Positions 47,641 through 61,910 are shown, counted from the stretch's first letter. The stretch is DNA of 64,000 nucleotides from Aspidiotus rigidus (GCA_035079385.1 JAVHKY010000036.1:868001-932000); one strand, 5' to 3'. Translations and numbers: made by a program. Notes: generated from the sequence alone by a model not told the origin.

Positions 47641-49600
47641 GAAAAGCAAAAAACTGGTCAAATTAGCGTAGGGGAGTTGGCTCGGAGAAGAAAATTCATT
47701 AAATCAGCTTGTTGAAAGAGGTGGGACGTTCCACTCTCATTGTCATAGTAATACAGATGCCAGTCGTGGAATTAGGTCCGGGTCGGGAAAAAGACCTTGA
47801 AACGTATCAAAAAATGAATGAGAAAAGAATCACTCCAAAAACTTGGTAAATTCTCAGTAAGACATGTAACCGCAAGATTTTTTCTCATTTAATGCAATGT
47901 TCTGTAGCTCCTAAACAGATTATTAAGGAAACAAGGATTCTTTAGGGAGAAATTATTGAAAAGCCAGTCCATAGGGCTCATTTATGTGTGTTCGATTGAA
48001 CAGAATTTCGCCGAGGTCCAAGTCGGACCGCTTTGATAATCAATTATGACTGTAGGGAGACACCTTCTGCATAGATTACTACTCTCGAGCCACTACAAAA
48101 AGCCTTTATCGAAGGACTTTTCAAGGCTTTCCTCTTTATCAACTTTCAAATGAGACACGAACTTCCCCTCGTCTAATAAAGCGTTAAAACAGCTTATTTT
48201 GGCGACTACGGACGTAGAACGTCTCATTCTCATTTGTAAATCGCACCATCATCCGTTTCTATCTCTCGGGGGTAGTTGAGCCTTTCGCATATCGTTAAAA
48301 AGCGACATTGTTCAATGTTACACCTCATTTATAGCGTGACGTCGGTTGCGAAGAGAAATTATACGTTTGAAGATTAAATGTTCCAAAAATTGTCGTAAAT
48401 TTCGAGAAAGACGGAAATTACGAGAAAGAAATACGCAATAAAGGTGACAGCAATAAGAGAGAGTATACGTTTTCTTAATTCTTTACGAGGATTTAACGTT
48501 CGCGTAATGAAACATTATTAAATGTTTCGGTGACAAATGTTTTCTATTTGTGGCAACATGTTTGTCGAATGTTCTAAAGACGTTAGTGAAGGCTGGGCAC
48601 GTTCAAAACGTACGAGTACATCGTCAAACAGTCGAAGCAAAACGTTCACTTTTTCTCCCGCTGCGTTTCTTTCTCGATTGTTAGTTTTTTCTCTTCTCTA
48701 CTAGAATTTTACACTCGTACTGTTCCGTGATTTTTTTTCCTCCTCGTAATCTACGCATCGCAACTTCCAAATTGACTCGGATCAATTATGTATATGACAG
48801 CCTATTCTCGTTTTTGTTCCAATTTATCGCTAATTTAGGGCACATCGTTCCACTTTCGATTTGGGCAGGAAAACATTTTAGAAGGACATCGTTGGCGCAA
48901 AATCGTCCCGTTTTCATGAACAGATGCGACCCGCAGAGGTTTATACGCCGTTGGTGACATCGAAATTCGTGTTTATTGAAAAATACAAGTACGACATATA
49001 CGCTCAGCCGAGAGGGATGGTATGGCGCTATTTAGGAATACGAGAGCAATTTTATAAGTCGCCGTTTGTTTCGCGCATACCAGAAGGCTATCACAACCTC
49101 GGGAAGCGGACGAAATTAAAAATACTAAAATTTTATGAGCGCGCAGCTCCGGTGTCTTCGGCTTGGCACGAGCTTTTGAGAGAAAAACAAAATGGGAGAT
49201 ATTTTAACAATCAAAATTTGTCATTTGTGCCGACAATTTAAGACGTAAAATTGGAAAACGACTTCTCTTACGACAAGTCTCGGGTAGAGCGGTCGTATTA
49301 TCGTGCCTTTTTACGAGATCGGTTGGTATTTTTCGATGCTTATGCAGACCATAAAACGGGATGTTGTGCGGTTTTGAGCTACGAGTTGAGGAAATATGGC
49401 GGGTAATTTGACATCAGTGAAATTTCGCCATTTTAATCCTGCGAAGGACAGTATTATGCCCAGTGATGATTTCCAAACGAGTTAGTCCATTCATTGAGTT
49501 TGTAAGTGTGAGATGAAAAAGCCTACGTGAGGGGAGGGGGTGTTCAAACGAAATTGCATACGATACTTTACTCTTTTCTGTAATTTTGATGGTAATTGAA
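47641..49600. other. No gene recognised
   Basis: Contains a 105-aa frame at 48924-49241 without motif, start context or splice support. The sequence is CGA/TCG-richer than the repeats, as in the 31.6-32.9 kb stretch. Confidence 0.4.
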
Positions 49601-49810
49601 AGCAAATTTTCCAGCCTGGGGAGTATAACCTCCTCTTGGCTGTGCCATGCCACGACTTGAAATTTGGAATTTTCAAGTTCCCCATCTATACATAACTCGA
49701 TTCCAAGTCCCAACGTCAAGCGAAGAGGTGAAAAAAATTTTTTACGATAGTAAATAGGTCAGCTTATATTAGGCTGAGGAATTCTAAAATATAGTATACT
49801 AGGTTACACT
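49600..49810. repeat. CTCGAG/tatatatgatagga family, short copy
   Basis: Has ttttcaagttccccatctatacataactcg and a tactaggttacactag tail, in the same order as larger copies, without the head. Confidence 0.4.
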
Positions 49811-52800
49811 AGCCAGCTGCACGTTAACCATTGAAGTACATTTTCGATCAGTTGAAAACAGTAGAGGAAGCAAAATTTTAGCCATCAGATCAATTGCAAA
49901 AAAGTGATGAGATGAAAAATTACTCCTAATGATCTTTATACCCGAAGCTTATTAAATATTATTCACCTCAATATTTATAAAATAAATCACTTAATGAGGT
50001 AGTAAATTAATAATTTATTGTTTTTAAAGTATTTCTGCTTTGTTACAGGGATCTTGTCAAGTTTTCATGAGCGATATATCAGTCTAGATTTCAACCTTCA
50101 GGAATTTAAGACATTGAAAATACTTCTCTCGACTAAAAGTACTTCGAAACTGCAATCGACTAAATGCGGTCCTATCAGAAGTATTCAATAAATTGTGACT
50201 GCCAAAATATTGACTTCTTTCGGCTTATTCAAGGCACCATGTCGTTTATGATAGAAAAAAAAAAAAAAAGTTACAATGTAGGCATTTAACAAGCTTTTAA
50301 GCAGCTTAATAGATTTGATCAAAATGGCTGGGTCAGTCGCAGAAGATGCAAGAAATTGTTCATGCCAATCTCGTGACAATGTGAATGATCGTAGGTACTA
50401 CCATTATTCAATGTGTAAAACTTTCTACAAGGCCACCAAACGTAACGAGAACCGAAATATATTATTTGTCTTATGTTCGATCTGAGGATCTTCAAAGCTG
50501 ATAAAATCAAAAAATAATATCATCAAGCTGTCATTCTCTGGAAATTCACCGAAAAATATTGATGGTCTGGCTATTTCACAATCGATGAGAGTGAAAATTC
50601 AAAATTACCTATACATATATAGAGAGAATTGAAGAATGATTTAAATTTGTAGGAATTGGAGCTTGTTTACGATGGTTTGACCATTCTTAATCGGGAGTCT
50701 ATCACTGTAAAACTAAATAGGTCTGAACTCGCAATATCAGGTCATAAGAATTCTTGAAAATGCGACTGTACCTAATTCAAAGTTTTCTGTTTTTTTTTCT
50801 TTGAAAATTAAATGGATAAGTACCTACCTAATTTATTTTAATTTATTTTTGAAATAAACCTAATTTTTAATTTCTTCTTTAATCGAGGTATCATCGAATT
50901 TATAATTTGTTGAGTTCAATTATATCGGTGCGTTTTTGTAAAACTCGAGGACCAATTGATCGATCTTCAAATTTTTGAGAATAAATTTTGAACTATTTTT
51001 TTTGTTCTTTTCTTTTCTTTCAGTATTATTTTTTTGGTTTAAACAAGTTTAACAATAGTGCACGTGTAGCTCAAATTATGTCATTACCTACTTGATTTCA
51101 TGTAAAATTCTTTTTATATAAATTAAATGTCAATCTCATAACTCTATGTTAATTTTTATTTATTTTCTCTTGTTCAATAATTATTATGTAATTATTATTT
51201 TTTATATTATTCTTTCATGTATTCTTGTATTCCGAGCTAATGGCCCTAGTGCACCTTAAACCTAAATAAATAAATAATCTATGAACTGGGCTGCATCTGG
51301 AATAAATAAATAAAATATAGTTCTCTTTTTGCCCGATATTTGTCATCCTCCCTTTTTGCCTAAAAAACTGAATTTGATTTCTTGACTAGATTTTAAATTA
51401 GTTCCTCTTAAGAAGAAAGTTTCGAATATCACTGCGTAAACTACAAAGTTACGGATAATACCTAGGTACCCAAAATTTGGCTCATCGTCTCATATACTAG
51501 TTGACATTTTTTTTTTTCAAGGTATAATGAACACAAAAAAAGAAAAAGGAAATTAGAGATGTTTTATCGCTGCCTAGAATTTCCATTATTTGATGTAGGC
51601 TACCTATATATGTATTAGAGCGTGTATAATTTGCCGAAGTTCTATGTCTCGATTATCATAATTTAGCGGTACAATCGAGTTTTTATGGAGGAATGTCCAC
51701 GTTCTCTATTTCCAGAGGATGAAAGCTTTTTCGCGTGGGGAAATTCAATTTCAATAAATGTTCGCGACAACATCGGTGGCATTATTGTATCGATATTTGC
51801 GTCGAATAATTTACAGTTAGTTATACGATTCGGTGGTTTTTCGAGCGTTCACTTTTATTTACTTCATCGCTTCGATATCCGGTTAGGGCGGCGCACGTAC
51901 CCTGGTACGTTTTATCGTCTGCCTCTATCTATTATATATACAACAAGTACAACAATCGAGACTATGAACGTGATTTCGCAATGATTTCGGTAAATTTTCA
52001 CGCGCGCGAGACACGACGAGGTAAAATACCACCATTTTACCCTCCGACGAACCCTTAATGAATGCGTTCGAGCGTGATCTATATTACCGTAATGTATTGT
52101 ACATAGACGAATTCGAATTTCGAATGTCTAATTCCTAATAGCATAATTTGCTGAGAGAAAGTAAAATACAACAGCATGATAGTAATTACGTTCGAACTTT
52201 TACGTGTTCGTTCGTGGTCGTGATTAATGAGTTCGATCGAGGGTATGATTTTCTCGGTAATTAAAAATTTTCACCTCTAAAATAGCGTGCTCGATAGCGG
52301 TTTAATCTACGACTACGAACCCCTTTTCTATTTAGGTAACTATAATATATCACGAAAGCTATGACAGTATTCACTTTGTCACCGACATTCGTCGGTATTT
52401 TCTTTATATCGGCCGTTGTTATACCGCCGCGTCGCGCAGTAGACGCGATACTCATGCGTTACATGTCGCGCTTTTCACCTCTTCCTGCAAAACCACGGTA
52501 GGTGCCTTCCTTTTCCACCATCATATCGGCCACCGCCGTTATCATTCATTCCAGTAAATATTTTATTATTTAATATCAAGGAGTGTTTGCTACCAAAAAA
52601 AAAAAAAAAGAAGTCATTAATCAAGAATATATGGTGTGCGGAATGGTGGCAGGGACGAAAGCAGAAAACAGCTTTCTACCGTATTACATGTCGTGTTGGT
52701 TGACATAGAGCATCGTGTCGTACAACAAGTAGTAGCACGAGCCATGCGGTTCGATCTCCTTGTATTGAAATTAAACATTTGTATTTAATTGATGAAGGAA

Positions 52801-53499
52801 AATAGAAAATTCTCAAGATTAGGCCTAGGTAGACAAAAAATACTACAAGTATAATTGCTGCACATTTTAGGATCGGTACAGCGAACAGTTCGGGTGTGAG
52901 ACCAACAATAATTATAGTTAAGGGGTGAATAATTGAAAATTACTGATTGAAGTGGGAAGCTCAGTAATCTTCACGAGACTTTCAAGTACGTAGGTAAGAT
53001 GATTTACGATCAAGTCCTGAAATCTATTGAATTGTAGCTATCAATGAAGAGTGAAGAACAACTGGTTTTGTTCAAGTTACTATACAGAGAGTAAAAAAAT
53101 AAATTTCAACCTTGATGAGCGTTTATTTCATTTTCTCGGTTTCCCAGTACAATTATCTTTGTGTGCGGGAAACAACTTCTTTCAAGCTTTTACAACCGCA
53201 AAATTTGGTTTATTGATTGATTGGTGGATTCTGTCTCAGGGCTCTGTGGATAACGTTGTGGATTTGCATAGTTTTTTTGATAATACTTGGGTGAAAGATT
53301 TCATTTGATTTTCATGTCGCGTTAAATTGGACGCTTGAAGCGCTCCACCATGAAGTTAGTCAGTCTGTTGCAGCCTGCAGCTCACCAGTCACGTTTACAA
53401 TAGTCATGCGTACGTCACGACCCGTGGTCACGACTCAGGTGTCAATCGCCGTCAATCCGTCATGCTAGTCATGGACTCATGGCCTGTGGTCATGGCGTA
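49811..53499. other. No gene recognised
   Basis: 3.7 kb of AT-rich DNA with homopolymer runs. Open frames at 51685 (99 aa) and 53051 (85 aa) lack motif or splice support. Confidence 0.45.
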
Positions 53500-53626
53500 T
53501 ATACTCCGTTCACGTTAAGAAAGGATAGAAATACGACCTCGAGAACGGAACGCTCCGGGTAATTTTAATCTACCGTTCCGTTCTCAAGGTCATATTTCTA
53601 TCCTTCCTTAATGTGAACAGAGTATA
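53500..53626. mobile_element. 127-bp hairpin MITE
   Basis: Almost perfect palindrome: tatactccgttcacgttaag and its inverted partner ending gaacagagtata, arms ~50 bp (including gataga and gagaacggaacg landmarks), with a ~15-bp loop. Few mismatches suggest a recent insertion. Confidence 0.75.
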
Positions 53627-53658
53627 GTAGGCTTGCAGCTGATCGGGACTTGTTTAAA

Positions 53659-53829
53659 ATGGCGGTTGGTGGACGTACGGGCATCAGCACTCTTGGGCAG
53701 CATAGTCAGCAATTCAGTAAAGCATCGGGACTAACGAGAGCATTTCAAAGTTGTATTGCTAATTGGGAATCAAAAATGCACTTTTTCAACCTCATTTTTC
53801 TTCAGAAGTTTTCCATTAGATTAGATACG
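53659..53829 (+). CDS. Candidate first exon (weak)
   Basis: Opens with AAAATGGCGG, a good start context that also resembles the YY1-type promoter-start motif of metazoan genes, and runs 57 codons to a GTAAGG donor at 53830 in phase 0. The protein (MAVGGRTGISTLGQ...) is unrecognised and no second exon was found. It may be chance. Confidence 0.2.
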
Positions 53830-53859
53830 GTAAGGATAGTTCTGCCAATGATAGCTTAA

Positions 53860-56800
53860 CGAATTACAATAGTATCGAAGGAAAATCAAACATGGTGATC
53901 ATTTGTTCTATTTAATTTCTTCCTCGCCACCAAGGGACTTGAAGATGGGGAATCGATGAGAAGACGTTTGAATGATTTGTCCAGCAAACTCCGTATTTTT
54001 TCCAAGATCATTCTATACCGGTACATATACATAGTGAGTACGTTATCAGTATAAAATAATAAGTTTACATCTGTGCTCCATGGTAAAGCTGTACCGGTAT
54101 CTGTAAAACAGTTTCTTTCTTTTCTTTTCAGAAAATTATCTACAAAACTAGGCTATGTAGCGATTCATTCTGAAGAATTCAGGTACTTGGTCTTCTCAAT
54201 TCCATCGTCATTTTGAAGAATAGAGAAACAAAAATTATGATACTTGTATGATTCAAACGGTTTCCGTAGAACAGAAATGAAGATAGGTATGCAGTCTATA
54301 TCTCGGAATGTTCTACTTCAGTCGCTGTAAATCCGAGATTGCGCTTGACGCCAAAAATATTTCTAGCATCATTCATCAATTTTCGCAGATAACGCGCAGC
54401 ATAGGCTAATTATTCCTTGAAGTGAGTATGAATCGTGTTACGGAAAATTCTACCGCGCGACATTTATTGCTTGATTTTTTTCCGACATTATCAAATAATT
54501 CACTGGCGAGCCATTTCGCTATTCCCTGATCCAATATCCAATTGTTTTGTAACTTTTTTGATATTTTTTACATGCCACGCATGTTGCAGAATGTAACGCC
54601 AATTGTATGTGGTACCCGTACGAAACTGATATCCTCTCTCATTTTAGATGCCATTTGATTGAAGCGCAGGAGGATGTCTTCACGTGTTGGGATTCGGTGC
54701 AAGAGGAAATTATTGGAACCTTGTCTTTCGTTGGTTGATTATATAGAGTTCGAATTGCCTACCATCTTTCCGAAAGAAAAATTTGCATGAGTACCGGTAC
54801 CTACCTAGATGGAGAGTCAGAAATTCTAGAGTAAGTTAAGTTGATGTAGGTAGTCAGAAGTTCGAAGAATAGAGAGATATTCTAATCGATTATATAAAGT
54901 TTAGAAAAGTCCTAATAATACAACGAACAAGAATTCCTACTTCAAAACTCGGCCTTACAGCGTTATTTGTAGCACGAAAATCGAAATTCTCGAACTATTG
55001 CGAAGATTAGCGGAACAATTTTTAAAGATTCTGCCAACAGTTTGACGACTCGAACACGAATCCGGGAAGCGCTCGTACATAATGTCACGCGAAATTTTCC
55101 CGTTCGAACGAAGTCGTAAAATAAATTTTATTTATTCGCTATCTTTCTCAGCGTAGCGTGCACATGCCGTACCGTGTTGCTTTTTCGAAAACGAACTGTC
55201 AGATTTTGGTTTACGTTATAATAGCGAAACCGCAGGCAGCGAGGAAGAGATGAGACCGCGAGCAATAGCTTTTGCCCATAAAGTTTTACATCATTCGGCG
55301 TATTCGCCGAACCTTCGAAATAATGAAGCAATAAAAAGCTGTAACGGGCGAACCCGAAGACCTATTCGCAAAATATTTGAATCGTTTTACAACAACGATT
55401 TGCGATATGGCTCCTACGGTATAATATAGCGTCGGTCACAAAGGGATTGTAGATCTCGGAATGAGTGGATTAGAATAGGGTGGGACGGAAAAAATTAAGG
55501 ACGTAGAATGGATGAAATTGTGAAACTTGAGGACACTCGACGAAGTTGTACTTTGGAGACATCCCCCTCTACTTCGATATAATATTATTATGTATTTTGC
55601 ACCATCATCGAGGAGTGTACGATACCGTTCTGCGAGTGTATAAATTTTGATTGTTGATATTCGCGCGTGCCCACGCTCAACAAGTGGGACAATTTGACTC
55701 ATTCGGAATCCAAACGTTGACGTTACGTACGATTCTCGCTAGAAATTTGATACTAACAGCGAAATAAGCTGTTTCTGAACGTATACAGAACGTCGTACCG
55801 AGGGTGAGTTCGAGAAAGGGTTGAAATGTGCTGATGCGCGCGCGCCCTGCCGCCAAATTTCTCTTCGGCCGAGTGCATCTTTACATCTCTTGTTGAACTT
55901 CATCCGCCTTCGAAAGAAAGAGTCTAGCTCGAAATTCGCGTAACTCGGCAGTGTCGCTTCGACCTTATCGGTGGCCGGTTAGACGGTAATGCTCGTATTA
56001 TGCTCCAGTCTTCGGTCTCTCAAAAAACGAAACACGTGTTAGGTACGTAATCGAGAAATAAATAAAATTGTCTTACTTTTTTATTTTTCATTTCGCTTTT
56101 AGAATTTGGTTTTGTTTTTCTTCGTAGCACGGTTCCGAGAAATTTTCTTTAAATAGGTCGTATAAGCTAGCGGTTGTCGAAAAAGTTTGGTCGTTCGTTA
56201 CGTAAGAAAAAATAATAAAACGAATCATTTTGAGAAACGCTCGTAGGTACCCTCAAATATAAATACAGTTTATATTCAGTGGGTAAGAAAAAAGTACACG
56301 GTTTCGTTCTGTAGCGTCATAAAGTAAGAAAAGATTGCCATTTTTACGACACTGCTTAATATTCGCGGAGAAAAAGAGAGAGAACATTACATAATTGGGC
56401 GAACGTTATTTCTTAGAAAAATATCGAACTTGGCTTACAAGTTTGTGACTTATACTGTTTGCGAAAAAAGAAAAATCTAGATAAACTTTTGGTAAGAATT
56501 ATTAGTGTTTTTGTCCATGTTGGAGACTTTTGAACTCTGAATTACGTAAAAGGATACAATATTGAAAATGAAAGTATGACAAACTGCTGTTACTTATGAA
56601 GTTCTCATTATGGCATTTATTATAGTATAGTATCAACTATTATTTATTGTATAAAAGCTTAGAGCAGAATAGTGAGCCTTGTGCATGAATGAAATGGAAC
56701 ATGTTAGTTCAGACTTAGATACAATAAGGAGGACAATGAATTATATTCCTTTATCCCCGTCTCATCTTGGCCGACAACACTGTGTAGTAGTTCTTAGCCC

Positions 56801-57277
56801 TATTTCAGTGGCTTCTGATTGAATTCCGCACTCTTAAAACTTGAAAAAGTAAATTTTCGCGTTCCGAATTTCGCAAAATGTAGGGAAAAGTAATGTTCTC
56901 GCAAAGTAAGATCCAGAATATATAAAAATAATATTATGTAATTCAGTTTTAGTTAGGTTACAAAATGTTTTTCAGTTTAAAAAGACATGAGATGAAACCG
57001 GTTGACATTTAAGGAGAATTTTTTTATTCGTCTTATTCAAGTCGGGCGTATTTGGAAAAATTTATGAAAGTGTTTATTTAAATTATGCTTGAGTGAGTTT
57101 TGTGAAGATGGTGTCTCGGGCGTAAGTGCTTTTTAAACTGTGTGTGGTATCAGCTCAAGAAATTGATAAACCTTTGACTCCTGAAAAAGTGTTTTGAAAA
57201 TATATCGGCACATCATGAATGTGTGTGTGAAACTCGTTTAGGCCCTGAGGTGTGGTGAATTGTTGCTTCTTCCTTTT
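53860..57277. other. No gene recognised
   Basis: Nothing with combined frame, splice and motif support. The 54.9-56.1 kb part is CGA/TCG-rich, in contrast to the repeats. Confidence 0.4.
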
Positions 57278-57480
57278 TTTAAGGAGGTTCTCTTTTATAT
57301 CTAGTCGTATGTTTTGCTCTTTTGGTTCTAAGTCCAACTCGAGCACTTTGAAGCACCTCCTCGTCAGCCTCGATAATCTTGCGTTGAGGGTTGAAATTTA
57401 ATGTTATAATTGCTTCGTTAGAGACTAGGGTCAAAGAAAATTTTGATGCTTGGCAATCGTCTACTTTTGCTAACCACCTT
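57278..57480 (-). pseudogene. Unidentified coding remnant, possibly retroelement
   Basis: On the - strand a ~67-codon open frame reads RWLAKVDDCQASKFSLTLVS and later RKIIEADEEVLQSARVGLRT before stopping at KREPP. The composition is protein-like and charged. I do not recognise it; its setting among retroelement debris suggests a gag-type fragment. Confidence 0.3.
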
Positions 57481-60400
57481 ATTTGATCTGGAACACATGG
57501 AGAGGAATCTTTTTAAGAAGGGGACACCTGATAAAGGATTTATCAATTTTATAACACATCATCCCCTTATTTCGTCTTGCATCTGCTTTCTTTGTGGAAA
57601 ACATAATATGGTGTTCTGAGTATTCTTTCGGGTACGAAAAACGTCATTGTTGCGAAAGCATCCTTAAAAGCTTTTATTTGAGAGTAAAATGTTCAGAACA
57701 TATATTTTCTATCAATGACTAATGCGGGACGCAATTGACAACGCTGAGGACCGAATCAACAACGAACTATTTTACTATCTGAGTAGATCACATCAGTTCG
57801 CCCGGAGGCATCATAACGTGTCCTGAAGAAGCGAGTAGTTGAGGGATGTGGATATTGTGTTAGGCGGAAGAAATGGAAGAGAGGATACACTGTTGGAGAA
57901 AATGTACTTTTGGAATACACGACACGAAAAAAGCTGTTGGACTGCGAAATTATATCTAAATATCAGTAATTACAGGAAGAAGATCGGAAACTTCACGTGT
58001 GTTGGTTGAGGCCGATATTGAGGCCTCGTGGTGGTATTTTCTCTTTGAAGAGGATCAGGAGGTAGGTTTATCTGCCAATGGCCGGATTTTTTTAGAAGGT
58101 CGTACTAGTCAGTAGTAATGAGGACTGAGAAACCGTAATGCTTCTAAGATCATAGTTGGTTAGGGTGAAAGCGGGTATAATTTGTGGCCGTGCGATCAAC
58201 GAAATTGTGGTTAAGAAGATCGATAAGACCCGGGATCCAGATGAATGATACTGATGATTGAATGGATGAAAGCGTAAGGGATGATGGAGGATAAGCGAAA
58301 GGAAATTGGGAATTGAGTCCAAAAGATCACTGAGTAAGTTGTGAAAGGCAGGAGGGGATAGCGCTCAATCAATCCGCAAAATTTCGACGTCTCGAAAGAG
58401 CCCGAGGCCCGAAAGTTGTCGATTTCAGAAACCTATCTTGAACTTCGGAAGAATTTTCACCACGAACGCGGTACATTTTATCGAAGTTTTGAGCACGTTC
58501 CTGTATCTTTCACTTTCGAGGGTCTTTAGCTGGGTATTTTCGTTCGAAACTGTAGCTTCCTAATTTTAGAAAGCGTTCTTTACGTTTTTCTTCCTTTGAA
58601 CTTCGAGAGAATGCGATTGGAATCTGACGAAAACTCACTGAAAGACTATACATAGGAAAATTAGAGTTGAATTTCAGGCGAATTTACGTCATCCAAGCTG
58701 TTATATATTTTAGATTTTATCGTCGTAAAACTCGCCAACTTTCGGCGCTAAAAGGTTTCTCTCTGCTTGCCAATCCTCTTCTCTTTCTTCGCGAAAGAAT
58801 AAAATGTATCGAAAAGAAGAATATTTATAACCGCCTATCGTTACAAATATTAGAATCAAAAAAAAAAAAAATAAAGAAACCTTTATTCGTTTCCAATAAT
58901 TTCAAAATCATACACGACGCCTTATTCGCCATACACGATGAGGACCCCTAGAATATCGTCGACCCTCGTCGTATTTTCACGTTCGAATATTTTTTTTTTT
59001 TCTCCGAATACATAAAATACACGTATTTATGGAGGAAAAACGATAGTAAAAGCGATCTCGCTAACTTTTTCAACATTTTGCACATTTCCGTCATTTCGAA
59101 AAATATTTAACGAATACCGCCTGCCGGTACCGGTGTAACACAAAATGAAGGGAAAAAAAAGAAGCAGGAAATACACTCGTAGATATTCGTGGGCTGAGTA
59201 TCGTAGCGGAATAAAAATTTTAAATGAGATAATAAAAATCCGAAAATCTCTATCGCGCTGCCGCTGTTACACCGAATTACACTGGATGAACTCGAACGAG
59301 ATTTACTAGGAAAAAAGAAAAAAAGTTTGAAAAAAAAATTACATAAATCTTATACATTTTGTGCTTCGCTCGAAATGAGAACGTTTTGAGTCGAGAGTGA
59401 AAAAAAAAAAAAAATTCGTGTAACAATAATCGCGGTAATACTGTACGATATTTTCCTAACAAAAATGTAATAAACTTTCGTCGTAGCTTATTTTTCTTAG
59501 AATAAAAATATTTCATTTATTTTGCGAAATGTCAAGTCGGTTATAGAAAATTCTTCTAGAATTAAAAATCGGAATCATGAAAAACAAACGAATGGCGGAA
59601 CAAAAGACAAGAAAAAAAAAAAAAAATCCTCAGGAAGTATTACACAGCGCGGTGATGTTTTTATTTCGATGACGAATGTTTTTCGCCCTACATTGTACAA
59701 CTAACTGATGAATGAGTAACTTCCCTGTACGCTAGATTTTCAAGAAAATTGTTACAAACTCTGCCGGAAAAAATATGAAAATTTCTCATTAAGTAGGAAG
59801 ACAATGAAACGGAGGAAAAGGAAATACAAAAGGTGCGCTTTTCTCAACTTCTTTTCTCCCCCCCTTTTCATTCTGTGTTCTTGGAAATTTGTTGCTCATT
59901 TCAACTTGACTGATAAGGCTCGGGTGTTACGCAGAGTAATGTTCGTGTAGATACCTTGAAGACTAATTTCGAAAGTAACTTCGTCGACCGTTTCTTCATT
60001 TTCCTTTTTTATTTTATATTTCTTTCACGGAATCGCTCGTCCTTCTGTACACTGATTTCTATATGATCTAGAGCAGAAAATGATGAATGTAAAAGTGGAA
60101 AATTCCGAGGTCGAGGAACTAGCCGCACGTCTTTCTTGTTTCCTCTTCTTATCACCATTATAAATGATACTCGTATTTCTTTCGTGATATCATCCTAGTA
60201 GAAGTACTGGAAAACAGGCAAACGAAAATGGTCAAGAACCGAAAATATTTAAATTAAAAAGTAGGACCGAAAGAAAAAGAGAGGAGAATAAAAAAAAGTC
60301 AAGATAAAAAATCATCAAATGTTCTCAGCTGAAATCATAATTTAAGTATACGAGAAGCTCGCAAAAAAATGGTCAATTTGACTATAAAAAATAGTAAATA

Positions 60401-60690
60401 TCACTAAATTTTATCAATGTTTACAACTTTTCATAGTAAGTTCAACTATTTTTTTCTGTAAATTATACAATTTTTTGCAAAGCGGAGAACCGGGACTATA
60501 AATAGTAGTCATTTGAACTATTTTTTTCCTCAGTGTATAATAAAGCCATTTTTGGAATACTGTATTGCTTCACTAATTGTTTCCACGAGGCGAGCATGCG
60601 ACCAATATCGCTGGATTCTGAAAAAATAATTCGAGTTTTTTTTCTAATCAACAAACCTGACAACTATACCTAAAGTCATGGACTGGGCCG
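57481..60690. other. No gene recognised
   Basis: Open frames on both strands (e.g. 58092-58322 -, 58667-58951 +, 59277-59516 -) are low-complexity or motif-free. Long A/T runs at 58860, 58990 and 59400. Confidence 0.4.
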
Positions 60691-60971
60691 ATGGGGACAA
60701 CGAAGATGATTATGTATTAAATGGTGTTATAGAAATAGGTAGACTAAGGAACTTAGGTAGACCGGAGGTGATCGATTTTCCCATAATTTTTTGACAGGGA
60801 GTTTGTGATGCGCAACGAGGGACAGAATGGTGATACCGAATATTTTCGAGAGCTGGGCAAAAGAAGAAATGTTGTGAACGGATAGATCATCAGCATTGCA
60901 GTGTAGACGTAAGAATAGAAAAGTGTGCGTGAGGCAACAATAGCGTAATCTGAGCTGGGTTACGATGATTA

Positions 60972-61910
60972 CTACTTCGCGTTCGGAAGGAGGTTTTGAA
61001 GTGGACCGAGAAATTGGAGCTCAATCAATAGATCGGAGCTTATTGGAGGATGACGAGGACCAAAAATCATGCTACAAGGAGAGGATAAAAGAGCAGTGGT
61101 CGGATTTGAGATTATACAAGGGGAAGGTATAAGTTTTGGAAGGGGAACGCGAAGTGTCCGCTTTACGGTGAGGTCCACTATATCAGATTCCTCGTGGTCA
61201 ATGTGTCGCGTTGTCCATAGAAAAAGATGGAAGATGTGGAAGAACTCGATGACTGTCTAAGAATGAGAATTCCTTGGACTGAGGACTGGTAGATTGAAGG
61301 TCGTGGAAAATAATAATTAAAGATATCCGTAAGAGAGAATCGGATAGAAATTTTCGGAGAGAAGCGTGCGCGAGGAGAGGCAGGTGAGTATAGCAGTAAG
61401 TTCGGCGATAAATATGGAAGCGGAGTTTTTTGCCGGAAGATTTTGGCTGCTTATCCGGTCCCGAGCCATTTATTGGACAGGCCTATGAAGCAGAGAATGT
61501 GGGAAGGGAATTCTGAAGAAATTATTTAGTTGGTGGATGTTAGTTGTTTCCGAAATTGTAGTAAGATCGAGACGGATATCAGATATGGGGTTAACTAAGG
61601 GGGAGGGGGTAGATGAAAAAATTGGAAGCAAGCGCCTAAGTTTGAGGTGAGTGCCTAAGTGGGATTGAAGCGATTTGACAGCATTTGAAAAGATAGGAAG
61701 ATTGCTGTTGAGGCCAGAAAGTCACCAGTGAATGAAAGCGCGCAGTAATGGAGAGGAGAAACTTCTGTCTCGGTGTATAGACTAAGTGAAGTGCTCTTGC
61801 GTAGTGCGCTAAGATGCAGTCGCAGCCCATAAGATTGAGTGGATTCTAGAGACTGTAGGATGTTTCGTTGGAGTAGGTGTAAAGGTGTAAATTGAAACAC
61901 AAGAACCAAG
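60972..61910 (-). pseudogene. Jockey-like RT end and RNase H remnant
   Basis: On the - strand, from 61909 down: SYGLRLHLSALRKSTSLSLY, LHYCALSFTGDFL, and FKCCQIASIPLRHSP, which follow the thumb region of Jockey-clade RTs (G-x-x-R-T-x-x-x-x-L-Y-x-x-x-V-L-P-x-L-x-Y). Further down, an RNase H-like WTTRHIDHEESDIVDLT text (~61190) sits where W-x-P-S-H-x-G-I-x-G-N-E-x-A-D is expected. Many stops. It resembles the + strand remnant at 43255-44060. Confidence 0.6.

Noticed and set aside
48924..49241. 105-aa + strand frame
   Set aside because: Protein-like in composition, but I see no homology, start context or splice sites; could be chance.
51685..51984. 99-aa + strand frame
   Set aside because: No motif or exon structure; next to low-complexity DNA.
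52741..52770. cggttcgatctcc as a tRNA B-box
   Set aside because: No matching acceptor, D and anticodon stems around it.
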